From contig JAJYEK010000026.1 in assembly GCA_021785795.1 (NCBI GenBank), forward strand, positions 1 to 39,984: a stretch of DNA of 39,984 nt. The letters run 5' to 3'. The notes beneath the pieces are model-generated. The model saw nothing but the letters and a program-made list of their open reading frames with translations. It did not search any database and was not told the origin of the DNA. Both the position numbers and the translations under genes were made by a program. Every line of letters begins with the position of its first letter. Within the stretch, counting starts at the first letter, position 1. Of the stretch, positions 1 through 8,009 are shown one piece after another. The DNA is from Pseudomonadota bacterium. Lineage in GTDB: Bacteria; Pseudomonadota; Gammaproteobacteria; Acidiferrobacterales; UBA6901.

Positions 1-242
1 CCGGGGAGTGTCTGGCTTTCGAGGATTCCGAAAACGGCCTGCGTTCCGCCCGAGCCGCCGGACTGCCCACCGTGGTCACGGTGAGCGACTATACGCGTGA
101 CCACGATTTTGATGGTGCGGCCCTGGTTCTGGACAGCCTCGGCGAGCCGGATGCACCGTGTACGCTGCTGCGCCCGGCCCGCATTGCAGACCCGTTGTCC
201 GTATTCGACGTCGATGTCGCACGCAGGCTGCTGCCGCATTGA
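1..242 (+). CDS. CbbY-like HAD-family phosphatase, C-terminal part
   Basis: Partial gene cut by the left edge; reading from base 3 gives 79 residues and a TGA. The visible part starts inside the HAD motif IV region: GECLAFEDSENG is the acidic ED..NG segment that binds Mg in the CbbY/GPH (HAD-IA) subgroup, followed by LRSARAAGLPTVVT, the usual strand after it. These enzymes dephosphorylate sugar phosphates in the cytoplasm; CbbY removes xylulose-1,5-bisphosphate, an inhibitor of RuBisCO. The catalytic N-terminal DxDxT motif lies outside the window, so the substrate cannot be judged. CbbY is favoured over phosphoglycolate phosphatase by the SDYTRDHDF and LVLDSLGEPDAP segments, which I recall from CbbY proteins. 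Confidence 0.8.
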   Translation, partial: GECLAFEDSENGLRSARAAGLPTVVTVSDYTRDHDFDGAALVLDSLGEPDAPCTLLRPARIADPLSVFDVDVARRLLPH

Positions 243-298
243 CTTCTGCGGCCGGAATTCCAGCCGACCGGCAATTCCCGCCCGGAACCCCTGAGTCG

Positions 299-1462
299 GT
301 GAAGTCCCTTGCTGCCCGCATGAACCGGATAGCGCCCTTCCATGTGATGCAGGTGATGGGGCGTGCGCGCGAGCTCGAGGCGCAGGGTCGGTCCATCATC
401 CACATGGAGATCGGCGAGCCCGATTTCCCGACCGCGCGCGGGATCGTTCATGCCGGAATGTCGGCGCTCGAAGCCGGGCGCACGCATTACACCCCGGCGC
501 TTGGCCTGCCGGAACTGCGGGCGCGGATCGCTTCGAGCTATCCGGCTGGAGCGCGTACCGATCCCGGACGGATTGTTGTGACGCCCGGTGCATCGGGGGC
601 GCTGCAGCTGGTATTCGGCACCCTGATCGATCCCGGAGACGAAGTGATCATGGCGGACCCGGGCTATCCGTGTAACCGCCACTTCGTGCGGCTGTTCGGC
701 GGCGAGGCCCGGCTGGTTCCGGTCGATCAGTCGACCGGCTATCAGCTCACCGCGGAGCTGATACGGCGGCACTGGACGAGCCGCACGCGTGCGGTGCTGT
801 TGGCCTCGCCATCGAATCCCACGGGCAGCATTGTGTCCCCCGCCACGATGGCGGAAATAGTGGATACGACGCTGCGGCTGGGAGGGTGGCCGATCGTCGA
901 CGAGATCTACCTTGGCCTGACCTACGACGGGGAGGCGGTGAGCGCACTGGAGCATTCGGATCAGGTGTTTGTGGTGAACAGCTTCTCGAAGTACTTCGGC
1001 ATGACCGGTTGGCGCATCGGCTGGCTGGTGGCGCCCCGTGACTGCATCCCGCAGCTGGAGCGGCTCGCGCAGAACGTCTTCCTTGCGGCCAGCACGCCCG
1101 GCCAGTATGCGGCGCTCGCCGCTTTCGAAGCGGACGTGGACGCGGAACTGGTGCGACGACGCGACATTTTCCGGCAACGGCGAGATTATCTGCTGCCGGC
1201 CCTGAGGGGCCTCGGCTTTGTCATCCGTGCGCAGCCACAGGGAGCGTTCTACGTTTATGCAGACTGCAGCCGATTCAGCAGCGATTCCGGAGCGTTCGCT
1301 ATGGATCTGCTCGAAAACGCGGGGGTCGCTATTACGCCCGGCCTGGACTTCGGGGAGCATAGACCGTTGCTGCATGTCCGCTTCTCTTATGCCAATACGA
1401 CGGAGAACCTGCGCGAGGGCGTGCGTCGGATCGGCAGGCACCTCGGTGTCGATCCCGGCTAG
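299..1462 (+). CDS. Pyridoxal-phosphate aminotransferase, class I/II
   Basis: Cytosolic fold-type I PLP enzyme of 387 residues that transfers amino groups between an amino acid and a 2-oxo acid. The N terminus MNRIAPFHVM...IIHMEIGEPDFPTA is typical of the aspartate/alanine-type branch. SNPTG forms part of the cofactor pocket, and the Schiff-base lysine is K231 in NSFSKYFGMTGWR. Near the C terminus VRFSYA supplies the carboxylate-binding arginine. I chose GTG 299 because LAARMNRIAPF matches the family N terminus; ATG 320 is the alternative, and neither has a strong Shine-Dalgarno sequence. It stands alone, 57 bp after the phosphatase and convergent with the next gene. The substrate cannot be read from sequence. 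Confidence 0.9.
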   Translation: MKSLAARMNRIAPFHVMQVMGRARELEAQGRSIIHMEIGEPDFPTARGIVHAGMSALEAGRTHYTPALGLPELRARIASSYPAGARTDPGRIVVTPGASGALQLVFGTLIDPGDEVIMADPGYPCNRHFVRLFGGEARLVPVDQSTGYQLTAELIRRHWTSRTRAVLLASPSNPTGSIVSPATMAEIVDTTLRLGGWPIVDEIYLGLTYDGEAVSALEHSDQVFVVNSFSKYFGMTGWRIGWLVAPRDCIPQLERLAQNVFLAASTPGQYAALAAFEADVDAELVRRRDIFRQRRDYLLPALRGLGFVIRAQPQGAFYVYADCSRFSSDSGAFAMDLLENAGVAITPGLDFGEHRPLLHVRFSYANTTENLREGVRRIGRHLGVDPG

Positions 1463-1497
1463 CGCGGAATCCTGACAGGCCTGGCGTACGGCCGGCG

Positions 1498-1938
1498 CTA
1501 GATCCGGAGCAGTCCCTGGAGATGGCCCGGAAGTTCACGTTCCGGAATCTCATACAAATCCTTGGCAAGCGATCCGGTGACCAACTTCGTGGTTTGCGCG
1601 TCGAGCGCCATGCGCAGGTCTCCCAGGAAATGCGGATCCGCGACCAGCACCAGATGCTGGAATTGTCCGGAAGTGCATCCCCGCTGAAGCACATCGGCAA
1701 GGTGCCGGGCGAATTCGATCGCGAGCTGTTCCTTGGGGTCGGGTGACTTGCCGACTGTGTGGCGGCTATGAAAGCTGTCGAACAGGCGCCCGCTCTTGTC
1801 GCTGGTGATTTCGCGGTTCTTCAGCCGGCCCTCGGGATGCGGGATGTCCCGTACAAGGAGCAATGCGCCGCCAGGCTGGCTCTGTTCGTACAAACGGGCG
1901 CCGGTGCGGTGCGCCACCAAAACCCAGGTTCTGTCCAT
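1498..1938 (-). CDS. Host-attachment family protein (Host_attach, PF10116-like)
   Basis: Protein of 146 residues resembling the family named after Agrobacterium AtsE ('protein required for attachment to host cells'). Family features visible are the N-terminal TWVLVAHRTGARLYE strand-helix, the central SGRLFDS and EFARHLADVL segments, and the LVLVADPHFLGDLR motif of an eRF1/Pelota-like fold. No signal peptide or membrane segment, so it is probably cytoplasmic despite the name. ATG 1938 follows GAAAGGCGGGCGAA, a good ribosome site; an upstream in-frame start at 2031 would add 31 residues that look untranslated. The family name should not be read as a function here; the biochemical role is unknown. 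Confidence 0.8.
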   Translation of the reverse strand: MDRTWVLVAHRTGARLYEQSQPGGALLLVRDIPHPEGRLKNREITSDKSGRLFDSFHSRHTVGKSPDPKEQLAIEFARHLADVLQRGCTSGQFQHLVLVADPHFLGDLRMALDAQTTKLVTGSLAKDLYEIPERELPGHLQGLLRI

Positions 1939-2208
1939 TTCGCCCGCCTTTCTCGGAATCCGAGTGAGAGTGTAATTCCTTCCGACGCTAGTGTGCCGCG
2001 CCGTGACCTTCGCCGGCATGACCTGGGTCAAAATCCGGCCGGCCGAAATTGCGGCTGCCTGCCGGCTGGGCCTCAGATTCGCTGAATGTTGCCCTGTGCA
2101 CCGGGTGTCCGCCCGGTGCCCACCGTCATAGGGTTCGCTGGCATGGTCTTTGCTCTTTTTTATATCAAGTGCCTGGTTCGGGACCCCTGAGGCCCCGGGG
2201 AGAGCGGG

Positions 2209-2418
2209 ATGAGTCGCTTTGTGAACCGCAGGTCATCGCTCGCTGCGCGCGTCAGCGGCTTGGTTCGGCAGGTTGAGGATGCGCACCCCGGGATGCAGGA
2301 AATCGCCATCATGGTGTACGTCGGCGACGTCTATGTGATGCGCGAGCAGCTGGGACTGTCCCAAGACGGCCACCGGGAGGGTGCACAGCCTCAGAGCGGG
2401 CTTCCGTCCGAAAGATAG
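2209..2418 (+). CDS. Small hypothetical protein
   Basis: A 69-residue ORF whose ATG is preceded by GGGGAGAGCGGG, a strong Shine-Dalgarno sequence. The first part has many basic residues (SRFVNRRSSLAARVSGLVRQ); the centre (EIAIMVYVGDVYVMREQLG) could be two beta strands and a helix. No cysteines, signal peptide or membrane span, and I recognise no family. It sits between divergent and convergent neighbours, so it is not in an operon. The good ribosome site is the main reason to believe in it. Confidence 0.45.
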   Translation: MSRFVNRRSSLAARVSGLVRQVEDAHPGMQEIAIMVYVGDVYVMREQLGLSQDGHREGAQPQSGLPSER

Positions 2419-2563
2419 CGCGCCAGGCGTTGCTTGGCGCGCAGGGGTGGGGTGCACGGACGCGAGGACGCAGCGTCTGCTTGGCATGCCGCAGCGTCGA
2501 CTGGGCGTGCCGGCCAATCCAGGGAAGGATTGCGCCCCCTTTTTTCCACTCCGGAGCCCGGCC

Positions 2564-3379
2564 CTATTCGACCGGCGTATCCGGACTATTGCCCCATTCG
2601 GACCAGGATCCCGGATAGCCGGCGATACGTTCAAAGCCCAGACTTTTGAGCATGATGAACGTATGGGCCGAGCGATGGTGGGTCTGGCAGTAGGTGATGA
2701 CCTGTTTGTCATCGGTGACGCCGAGCGCGGTCAGCATGCGACGTAGCTCCGCTGCCGGCTTAAGCCGCAGGTGGTTCTTTGCGTCAATGGCGTTCACCCA
2801 GTCGAAATTAATGGCGCCCGGAATATGTCCGGCGCGCGCCGACAGGCGCCGCTCCCCCCGATATTCGGCCGGAGTGCGGGTGTCGACCAGCACGACGCCG
2901 GATTCCCCCAGATGGTTCTTTATGTACTCTTTGGTGGCCACTGCGGTCAGCGCCATGGTAACCGGGTATTCGGATCTGGCATGCGGCCTGATTTCAGAGG
3001 TCAACGGCCGGCGCTCCGCGCTCCAGGCCTGAATGCCGCCGTTCAGCAGTGAGTACCGCTTGTGGCCGATGACCTCGAGCGTCCAAAGCAGCCGGCAGGC
3101 GCGTCCTCCGCCCTCATCGTCATAAGCCACCACATGATGTTCGGGCGTCATGCCGATGGACGAGAACAAGGCCGAGAGCTGCTCGGGACCGGGCAGCAGC
3201 CCCATGACCGGTGGTCGTGCGGCGACAATCTGCGCATAGTCGAAGTGCACCGCACCCGGGATATGCGCATAGGTGTAGACCTCGGGCTTGCACAAGTCGA
3301 CCACCAGGATGGCATCAGAAGTGTGTCGCCCCTCGAGGTCTGCCGGTTCCATGATCAGCGGTACGGAATTCTCGCTCAT
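2564..3379 (-). CDS. Two-domain thiosulfate sulfurtransferase (rhodanese, RhdA type)
   Basis: Tandem rhodanese of 271 residues: an inactive N-terminal domain (about 10-125, with AHIPGAVHFDY) and a catalytic C-terminal domain (about 148-265, with GHIPGAINFDW). It moves a sulfane sulfur from thiosulfate or a similar donor to a thiol or cyanide through a persulfide on C231. The active loop is CQTHHRS, as in Azotobacter vinelandii RhdA (catalytic Cys230, 271 residues), and differs from the CRxGVT loop of bovine-type enzymes and the CGSGVTA loop of mercaptopyruvate transferases. ATG 3379 has GGACGAG upstream; a GTG at 3400 would add seven residues. No signal peptide, so cytoplasmic. Confidence 0.92.
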   Translation of the reverse strand: MSENSVPLIMEPADLEGRHTSDAILVVDLCKPEVYTYAHIPGAVHFDYAQIVAARPPVMGLLPGPEQLSALFSSIGMTPEHHVVAYDDEGGGRACRLLWTLEVIGHKRYSLLNGGIQAWSAERRPLTSEIRPHARSEYPVTMALTAVATKEYIKNHLGESGVVLVDTRTPAEYRGERRLSARAGHIPGAINFDWVNAIDAKNHLRLKPAAELRRMLTALGVTDDKQVITYCQTHHRSAHTFIMLKSLGFERIAGYPGSWSEWGNSPDTPVE

Positions 3380-3588
3380 TTCGCTCGTCCATTGGGGCAC
3401 CGGCCCGCAGGAAGCAGGCCGCCAGATCCGCGATTCTAGCGTGAACGTCCCGCGCGCAGGTAGCCGGACGCCGAGGCGGGCAGCGCGCGGGTGCCCGGCC
3501 TTTTGATCCGCGGCATATTCTGTGCAATCCTTTAGGGGTGGGCGGTGAGCGTTCGCCGCCGCACGAGCGGCATCTTTCGGAGCAGTAG

Positions 3589-3945
3589 GTGGAAATTTTC
3601 AAGGTCTTCACAATCGAGGCAGCGCACCGGTTACCCAACCTGCCAGAGCACCATAAGTGCCGCCGCCTGCATGGACATTCATTCCGCGTGGAACTGCATG
3701 TTTCCGGACTGCTCGCGGAGCGCGAGGGCTGGGTGATGGATTTTGCCGACCTCAGTCGCGCGTTCACGCCGGTCTATGAGCAGCTGGACCATCATTATCT
3801 GAACGAGATTCCGGGCCTGGAAAATCCGACCAGCGAGCACCTGGCGCGCTGGATCTGGCAGCGGCTGAGGCCGCAGTTGCCGCTGCTGTCAAAGGTGGTT
3901 GTGCGCGAAACCTGCACTGCCGGATGTGTCTACCGTGGAGACTGA
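3589..3945 (+). CDS. queD: 6-carboxy-tetrahydropterin synthase QueD
   Basis: Enzyme of 118 residues that converts 7,8-dihydroneopterin triphosphate to 6-carboxytetrahydropterin, the second step to preQ0 and queuosine. It has the catalytic cysteine and zinc histidines in CRRLHGH (C24, H28, H30) with H13 in EAAHRLPN as the third ligand. The DHHYLN and NPTSEHLA segments and E107 in VRETCTAGC complete the pocket. The start is GTG 3589, preceded by CGGAGCAGTAG. Length and motifs fit QueD better than eukaryotic-type PTPS. Tgt and QueA, which act later in the same pathway, are encoded about 29 kb away in this window. Confidence 0.93.
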   Translation: MEIFKVFTIEAAHRLPNLPEHHKCRRLHGHSFRVELHVSGLLAEREGWVMDFADLSRAFTPVYEQLDHHYLNEIPGLENPTSEHLARWIWQRLRPQLPLLSKVVVRETCTAGCVYRGD

Positions 3946-3971
3946 CAGCCGGTACGGTTGCCTTGGAAGCC

Positions 3972-4649
3972 ATGAGCGCTGAGAAAACGGAATCCCCGAT
4001 AGAACTGCAGACCGCACCGCGGCCAGACGCATGCGTCATCTGGCTGCACGGGCTGGGCGCCGACGGGCATGATCTTGCCGCCATCGTTCCGGAACTCGGC
4101 CTGCCGCGCTCCCTGGCGGTGCGCTTCGTGTTTCCGCACGCGCCGTTTCGCCCGGTCACCATCAATGGCGGGCAGGTGATGCGCGCCTGGTATGACATCG
4201 AAATGACCGACACCGGATTCAACCAGAAGCTGAGCCATATCCGCGAATCGGAGGGGATCGTGCAGAGCATGATCGAGACGGAGATCGGTCGCGGCGTGCC
4301 GCCGCAACGCGTGGTGCTTGGCGGGTTTTCCCAGGGCGGGGCGATAGCGCTGTTCACCGGTCTGCGTTATCCAAAAACGCTGGGAGGTATAATGGCCCTT
4401 TCTGCACCTGTGCCGCTTGCCGGTAACCTCATGAGCCAGGCCGATCAGGCCAACCGGGAGATTCCGATATTCATGGGACATGGCACCTACGACGGGATCA
4501 TCCCCTTCGCCACGGCACAGGCGGCACGCAACCTGCTGGTGGCCGGTGGTGCGGGTATCGAGTGGCACGAATACCCAATGGACCACTCCATCTGCGTGGC
4601 CGAAATCAAGGACATCAGCCGCTGGCTGGTGGCGCGCCTCGTCGGCTAG
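3972..4649 (+). CDS. Alpha/beta-hydrolase, carboxylesterase/phospholipase family
   Basis: Serine hydrolase of 225 residues in the EstB/acyl-protein-thioesterase group that cleaves short-chain carboxylic or thio-esters. WLHGLGADG forms the oxyanion-hole region; the catalytic triad is S120 in GFSQGG, D174 in HGTYDGIIP and H205 in MDHSIC. RAWYDI is the typical segment after the second strand. There is no signal peptide. It starts 26 bp after queD on the same strand, so the two may be co-transcribed, although no functional link is evident. ATG 3972 follows TTGGAAGCC. The natural substrate is not predictable. Confidence 0.93.
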   Translation: MSAEKTESPIELQTAPRPDACVIWLHGLGADGHDLAAIVPELGLPRSLAVRFVFPHAPFRPVTINGGQVMRAWYDIEMTDTGFNQKLSHIRESEGIVQSMIETEIGRGVPPQRVVLGGFSQGGAIALFTGLRYPKTLGGIMALSAPVPLAGNLMSQADQANREIPIFMGHGTYDGIIPFATAQAARNLLVAGGAGIEWHEYPMDHSICVAEIKDISRWLVARLVG

Positions 4650-4750
4650 CGGGGCCGCGCTGCTGTGGTGCCCGTCCCTCGGTAAGGTGGTCCGGCCGGC
4701 ACTGCAGGATGCGGACGCCGGGCGAATCTGGCGTATGCAAGGGTATCGGG

Positions 4751-5164
4751 ATGGAGAACAACCGTTGTCCGTTTGAAAAAGCGATCCTCAGCACCCAATT
4801 CATGTGTGAGAAGGCAACGCACCATTACATCGGCGAACGCACTGCGGTGGTGTGCCAGTCGGCCGACGCGCGGCATGACTGCGTGAGGCTGTTGCTGCTG
4901 CTGCGGGAAGGTTCGCGCTTTGCGCTCAAGGTCACGGATACCGCGCGCGAGCTGCCGTTCGGCAAGGAAATGAAAATCGTCTTCGGCGGACTTGCCGGAC
5001 TGAAGGCGCTGCTTCAGGAGGGTGGCGTGGGTGCAACCGACAGCATCCGCGGGTTAGTGGAAGAGGCAAAGCAGTTCTATGGAACTCTGGAGAAACTGCC
5101 ATGTCATCAGGTGGTACGGTATATCGCTGCTTCCAAACCGGGGCGGCGGGGACCCCGCACGTAA
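4751..5164 (+). CDS. Conserved-looking cysteine-rich protein of unknown function
   Basis: Protein of 137 residues starting at ATG 4751 behind AAGGGTATCGGG. It has five cysteines: C6 (RCPFEKA), C19 (FMCEKA), C35 (VVCQSADA), C44 (RHDCVRL) and C118 (LPCHQ). Spacings of 12, 15 and 8 between the first four, each in a charged setting, suggest a metal or Fe-S site, but they match no motif I know. The second half is an alpha-helical region (LAGLKALLQEGG, GLVEEAKQFYGTLE). No signal peptide or membrane span. The next gene, 66 bp downstream, encodes a small membrane protein. Function unknown. Confidence 0.75.
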   Translation: MENNRCPFEKAILSTQFMCEKATHHYIGERTAVVCQSADARHDCVRLLLLLREGSRFALKVTDTARELPFGKEMKIVFGGLAGLKALLQEGGVGATDSIRGLVEEAKQFYGTLEKLPCHQVVRYIAASKPGRRGPRT

Positions 5165-5230
5165 TGTGGAGGACGGGGTGTTTTGCGCATCAGGCCGCAG
5201 TATGTGGCGGCAAAAGCAGGATGTAGGATC

Positions 5231-5539
5231 ATGACCACGGAACAGAACAGATTCGCCAAACAAGGACGCAAGCAGCCGTGGATGCGCTATCTCGCCCTGG
5301 CCCCGTTCGTGGCAGGTGCGGCCGTGCTTTCCGCGTTCTTTTTCACGGCCATCGTCGTGCTGTTTCTGATGGCGACGATTGGTTTCGGCCTGCGGACCTG
5401 GTGGCTGCGTCGCCGGCTGCGCTCGGTAGCGAGCCATGTGTCCCCGGGCCAGGCCCAGCCGCTTGAGGGCGAATACACCATTGTGAGCGAGGACGAGAGC
5501 GGGGACGGGGCCGAAGCAGCGCGGCGCGCGCGGCGCTGA
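5231..5539 (+). CDS. Small membrane protein of unknown function
   Basis: 102 residues with a basic N terminus (NRFAKQGRKQPW), a long hydrophobic stretch at about residues 19-52 that can form one or two transmembrane helices, a positively charged patch (RTWWLRRRLRS) that should face the cytoplasm, and a soluble acidic tail with LEGEYTIVSEDE near the end. The GEY-[hydrophobic]-V-acidic ending is reminiscent of small envelope proteins of Proteobacteria, but I cannot name a family. ATG 5231 is preceded by GTAGGATC. It may share a transcript with the cysteine-rich protein upstream. Confidence 0.6.
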   Translation: MTTEQNRFAKQGRKQPWMRYLALAPFVAGAAVLSAFFFTAIVVLFLMATIGFGLRTWWLRRRLRSVASHVSPGQAQPLEGEYTIVSEDESGDGAEAARRARR

Positions 5540-5647
5540 GCGCTTGCGCCCGGTTCTTGGCTGTGACGGCAGACCGAATTGCCGAGTCGGGGTGGGCTAC
5601 CGGCAAGCGGGGCGGGACGCGTCTGCCACGACGGGCGCTGAACTAAA

Positions 5648-6037
5648 CTAGCGGACGACCTGCAGCACTCCATGCATGCCCCGGGCCTCATGGCTCTTGC
5701 CGAAGATCGGCTTCTTATCGCAGTACATCTTGTAGTCGCCGGTCCGGGTCGGAGTGAATGTCACGCTTCCGCTCTGGCCCCCATGCAGATCAACTTTGAA
5801 ATCGATGCCCGCCGACGGGGCCCGGACGACGAGGTCGTGCGGGATCAGCCATGCCTGATTCTTGATCATCAGCGTCACGGGCTGGTCGACTGCAACCGAG
5901 ATTCTGCTGGGTTTGATGTAATAGCTGCCGATTTTCACGTGGATCACGCGCGGCGCGGCGCCATGACTGATGGCCGGTGTAGCCAAGGCCAGCATGCCGG
6001 TCGCTGCCATAACCGGGAAGCGGGAAGCTCTGAGCAT
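5648..6037 (-). CDS. Exported cupredoxin-domain protein
   Basis: 129 residues with a signal peptide (residues 1 to about 27, cleavage near ISHGA-A) followed by a single cupredoxin domain, so a periplasmic type-1 copper protein. Likely ligands are H67 (IPHDLVV), C106 (MYCDKK), H116 (KSHEARG) and M121 (GMHGVLQV). The C-terminal part matches the layout of the Cupredoxin_1 family (PF13473) as I recall it, with a nine-residue C-to-H loop. Such proteins carry electrons or handle copper; which applies here cannot be read. ATG 6037 has GAGGAGA upstream. It is a single gene, with no oxidase or cytochrome genes next to it. Confidence 0.85.
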   Translation of the reverse strand: MLRASRFPVMAATGMLALATPAISHGAAPRVIHVKIGSYYIKPSRISVAVDQPVTLMIKNQAWLIPHDLVVRAPSAGIDFKVDLHGGQSGSVTFTPTRTGDYKMYCDKKPIFGKSHEARGMHGVLQVVR

Positions 6038-6244
6038 TGTCGGGTCTCCTCATGATTGCCGCGGGGAGGCAGTCCGGCCAGGTACGGGCGCGCGGGCCGG
6101 TGCTTGCTTCTGCGGACACGGTGTGGCCTGTCGCGAGGCGCCACCAATACGCCATCATGTAGTCCGCGGGTCATGACATGCCAATTGCGCTGACCCGCAA
6201 AGCCTGCCGTAACGGCCAGGGCCAGCCTGACCTGCAGGCCAGAG

Positions 6245-7108
6245 TCAGTTCAGTACTAGGGAGAGCTGGCCCCGGTACCGCTTGACCAGCTCCCCTTTGC
6301 CGCCGAGCAGTGTGAAGATCATCAGCATGGTCTTGCGCGCAGCATCGTCGCGGAACCGGCGGTCACGCCGGACGATCTCAAGTAACAGTGCCAGGGCAGA
6401 TTCGTAATCCCCCTGCAGCACCCTGTGCGCACTGAGCCGGTAGCGCGCCTCGCTGTCCTCGGGCTTCGTGGCAATGATCCGCTCGAGCTCGTCCGGCGCT
6501 GGACTGTCGGCGGCGATGTGTGCGATTTCCAGGCGCGCGCGCAGCGCCTCCGCCTCGGGTTCCGACCTGGCCGTCCGGGACAGCATTTCCAGCATCTGTG
6601 CGGCCTCGTCGACCCGGCCTTCATCCAACAGCAGGCCGGTGAGCGCGATCTTGACGTGATCGTTTTCCGGATCGATGTCGAGCGCGCGCCTCAGAATGTC
6701 GTCGGCCAGATGCGCCTGGCCGCTGTCAATGGCCCGGCGTGCCTCGGTCAATAGCGCGTCCGAGGGGCGTGGCGCGTGGCGATTGATCATGTCGCGGATG
6801 AATTGCTCCGGCTGCACGCCCAGGAATTCGTCAACCACGGCCCCGTTCTTGAACAGCTTGACCGTTGGCAGGCTCCGTATTCCATAGCGTGCCGCGAGCT
6901 CCTGCTCTACGTCCGTATTGACCTTGGCGAGATAGAACTTTCCCTGATACTGCTCGGCAAGCCGTGCGAGAACCGGCATGAGCATCTTGCAGGGAGCGCA
7001 CCAGGATGCCCAGAAATCAACCAGCACCGGCGTCTTTCGCGATCGGCTCAGAACCAGCGCGTCAAAATCGGCCTGGGTGACGTCTGTGACGTAGGTTGAT
7101 GCGCTCAT
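6245..7108 (-). CDS. Thioredoxin-TPR co-chaperone, CnoX/YbbN type
   Basis: 287 residues: a thioredoxin domain (1 to about 110) with an intact WCAPC site (C37, C40) and the cis-proline loop SLPT, then a helical region (about 117-285) of TPR-like repeats such as ARRAIDSGQAHLADDILRRAL. YbbN/CnoX proteins hold unfolded substrates under oxidative stress and pass them to GroEL or DnaK. E. coli CnoX lacks a full CxxC, so this protein should keep redox activity. ATG 7108 follows GGAGTTTATGTC. A much longer in-frame start at 7387 would add 93 residues without family resemblance. Divergent from the regulator gene at 7344. Confidence 0.92.
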   Translation of the reverse strand: MSASTYVTDVTQADFDALVLSRSRKTPVLVDFWASWCAPCKMLMPVLARLAEQYQGKFYLAKVNTDVEQELAARYGIRSLPTVKLFKNGAVVDEFLGVQPEQFIRDMINRHAPRPSDALLTEARRAIDSGQAHLADDILRRALDIDPENDHVKIALTGLLLDEGRVDEAAQMLEMLSRTARSEPEAEALRARLEIAHIAADSPAPDELERIIATKPEDSEARYRLSAHRVLQGDYESALALLLEIVRRDRRFRDDAARKTMLMIFTLLGGKGELVKRYRGQLSLVLN

Positions 7109-7297
7109 GACATAAACTCCGTCGATTCCGGATGTCCGCAATATGCGGTTGGCGGAGGCGGATATCAAGACCGCGAGGCGGGGCAGGACATGGGCAGAAA
7201 AATTCAAGTGGCGGAGATCTTTTCCGGTCCCCGGACTTTGAGCCCGGTCCGAGGCAGGGCAGCCGCCGCAGCAAAACTGCCTCCGGCACTTTTCAAC

Positions 7298-7308
7298 TAT
7301 AGTAGAAT
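7298..7308 (+). promoter_or_regulatory. Possible -10 element(s) of the XRE-PAS regulator gene
   Basis: In the 235-bp divergent gap between the thioredoxin-TPR gene and the regulator, the AT-rich spot holds TATAGT (7298-7303) and the overlapping TAGAAT (7303-7308), 36-46 bp before the regulator's ATG. No good -35 hexamer lies 16-18 bp upstream, so this is only a candidate. Confidence 0.3.
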
Positions 7309-7343
7309 GACCTCCGGTACCACCGTCTGTAGACTGTCCGCCG

Positions 7344-8009
7344 ATGAAAAGAGCACAAAAAATGGTGGGCGCGAGCGTCCGAGCCATTAGAAATCAGCGC
7401 GGCCTGACTCTCGAAGGGCTCGCGCAGAGGGCCGGCATCACCTACCAGTACCTTTCGGCCATCGAGAACGGTCGGGAAAACTTTTCCATCCAGGTCATTG
7501 AGCGCATCTCGCATGCGCTCAGGCTCTCACTCGGCGATCTCTGTGTACGCGCTCTGCGGGGCGATGGTGCAGCGCGGGCGATCGAACCACCGCTCTCGGA
7601 CCTGGTGATCGGACATATGCGCGAAGGCGTGATTGTCACAGACGCCGAGTTCCATGTCCTGCAGGCCAACTCCGCGTTTGCCGACATGATTGGCTGTGAC
7701 GTGCATGAGTTGCTCGGCAGGATCCCGGATTTCCTGCAGTCCGGCGGTCCGCATGCAGCGCTTGTCGAAGAGATGCGCCATGCGGTCGACCGGCACGGCC
7801 ACTGGTCCGGAACAGTTCATGACCGGCGCCGGAGCGGCGAGGCCTATGCGGCGATGCTTGAGATGATCGCCGTTGCGCCGCACGCCGGGACGGCGGCTCG
7901 CAACTATCTGGGGATTTTCACGGAGCCGGCCGATGTGCCCGGCGACGCCGACGACGAGTCGCGGATCGGGCAGGACGGGAAGCCAGGACACGAGCGACAC
8001 CTGCCTTGA
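7344..8009 (+). CDS. XRE-type HTH regulator with a PAS domain
   Basis: 221 residues. Residues 8-65 form a Cro/CI helix-turn-helix domain (VRAIRNQRGLTLEGLAQRAG, then YLSAIENGRENFSI), a DNA-binding fold. Residues about 84-193 form a PAS domain (IVTDAEFHVLQANSAFADM...GRIPDFLQSGG...WSGTVHDRRRSGEAY...LGIFTEP), which usually senses a small ligand, redox state or light. The last 25 residues look disordered. Its TGA overlaps the TTG start of the diguanylate cyclase gene, so the two are probably translationally coupled and work together. ATG 7344 lacks a clear ribosome site; ATG 7362 is an alternative. The ligand and DNA targets are unknown. Confidence 0.87.
   Translation: MKRAQKMVGASVRAIRNQRGLTLEGLAQRAGITYQYLSAIENGRENFSIQVIERISHALRLSLGDLCVRALRGDGAARAIEPPLSDLVIGHMREGVIVTDAEFHVLQANSAFADMIGCDVHELLGRIPDFLQSGGPHAALVEEMRHAVDRHGHWSGTVHDRRRSGEAYAAMLEMIAVAPHAGTAARNYLGIFTEPADVPGDADDESRIGQDGKPGHERHLP

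Noticed and set aside
89..1441. 450-residue open frame opposite the aminotransferase
   Set aside because: No family resemblance and rich in Arg, His and Gln; antisense shadow of a clear aminotransferase.
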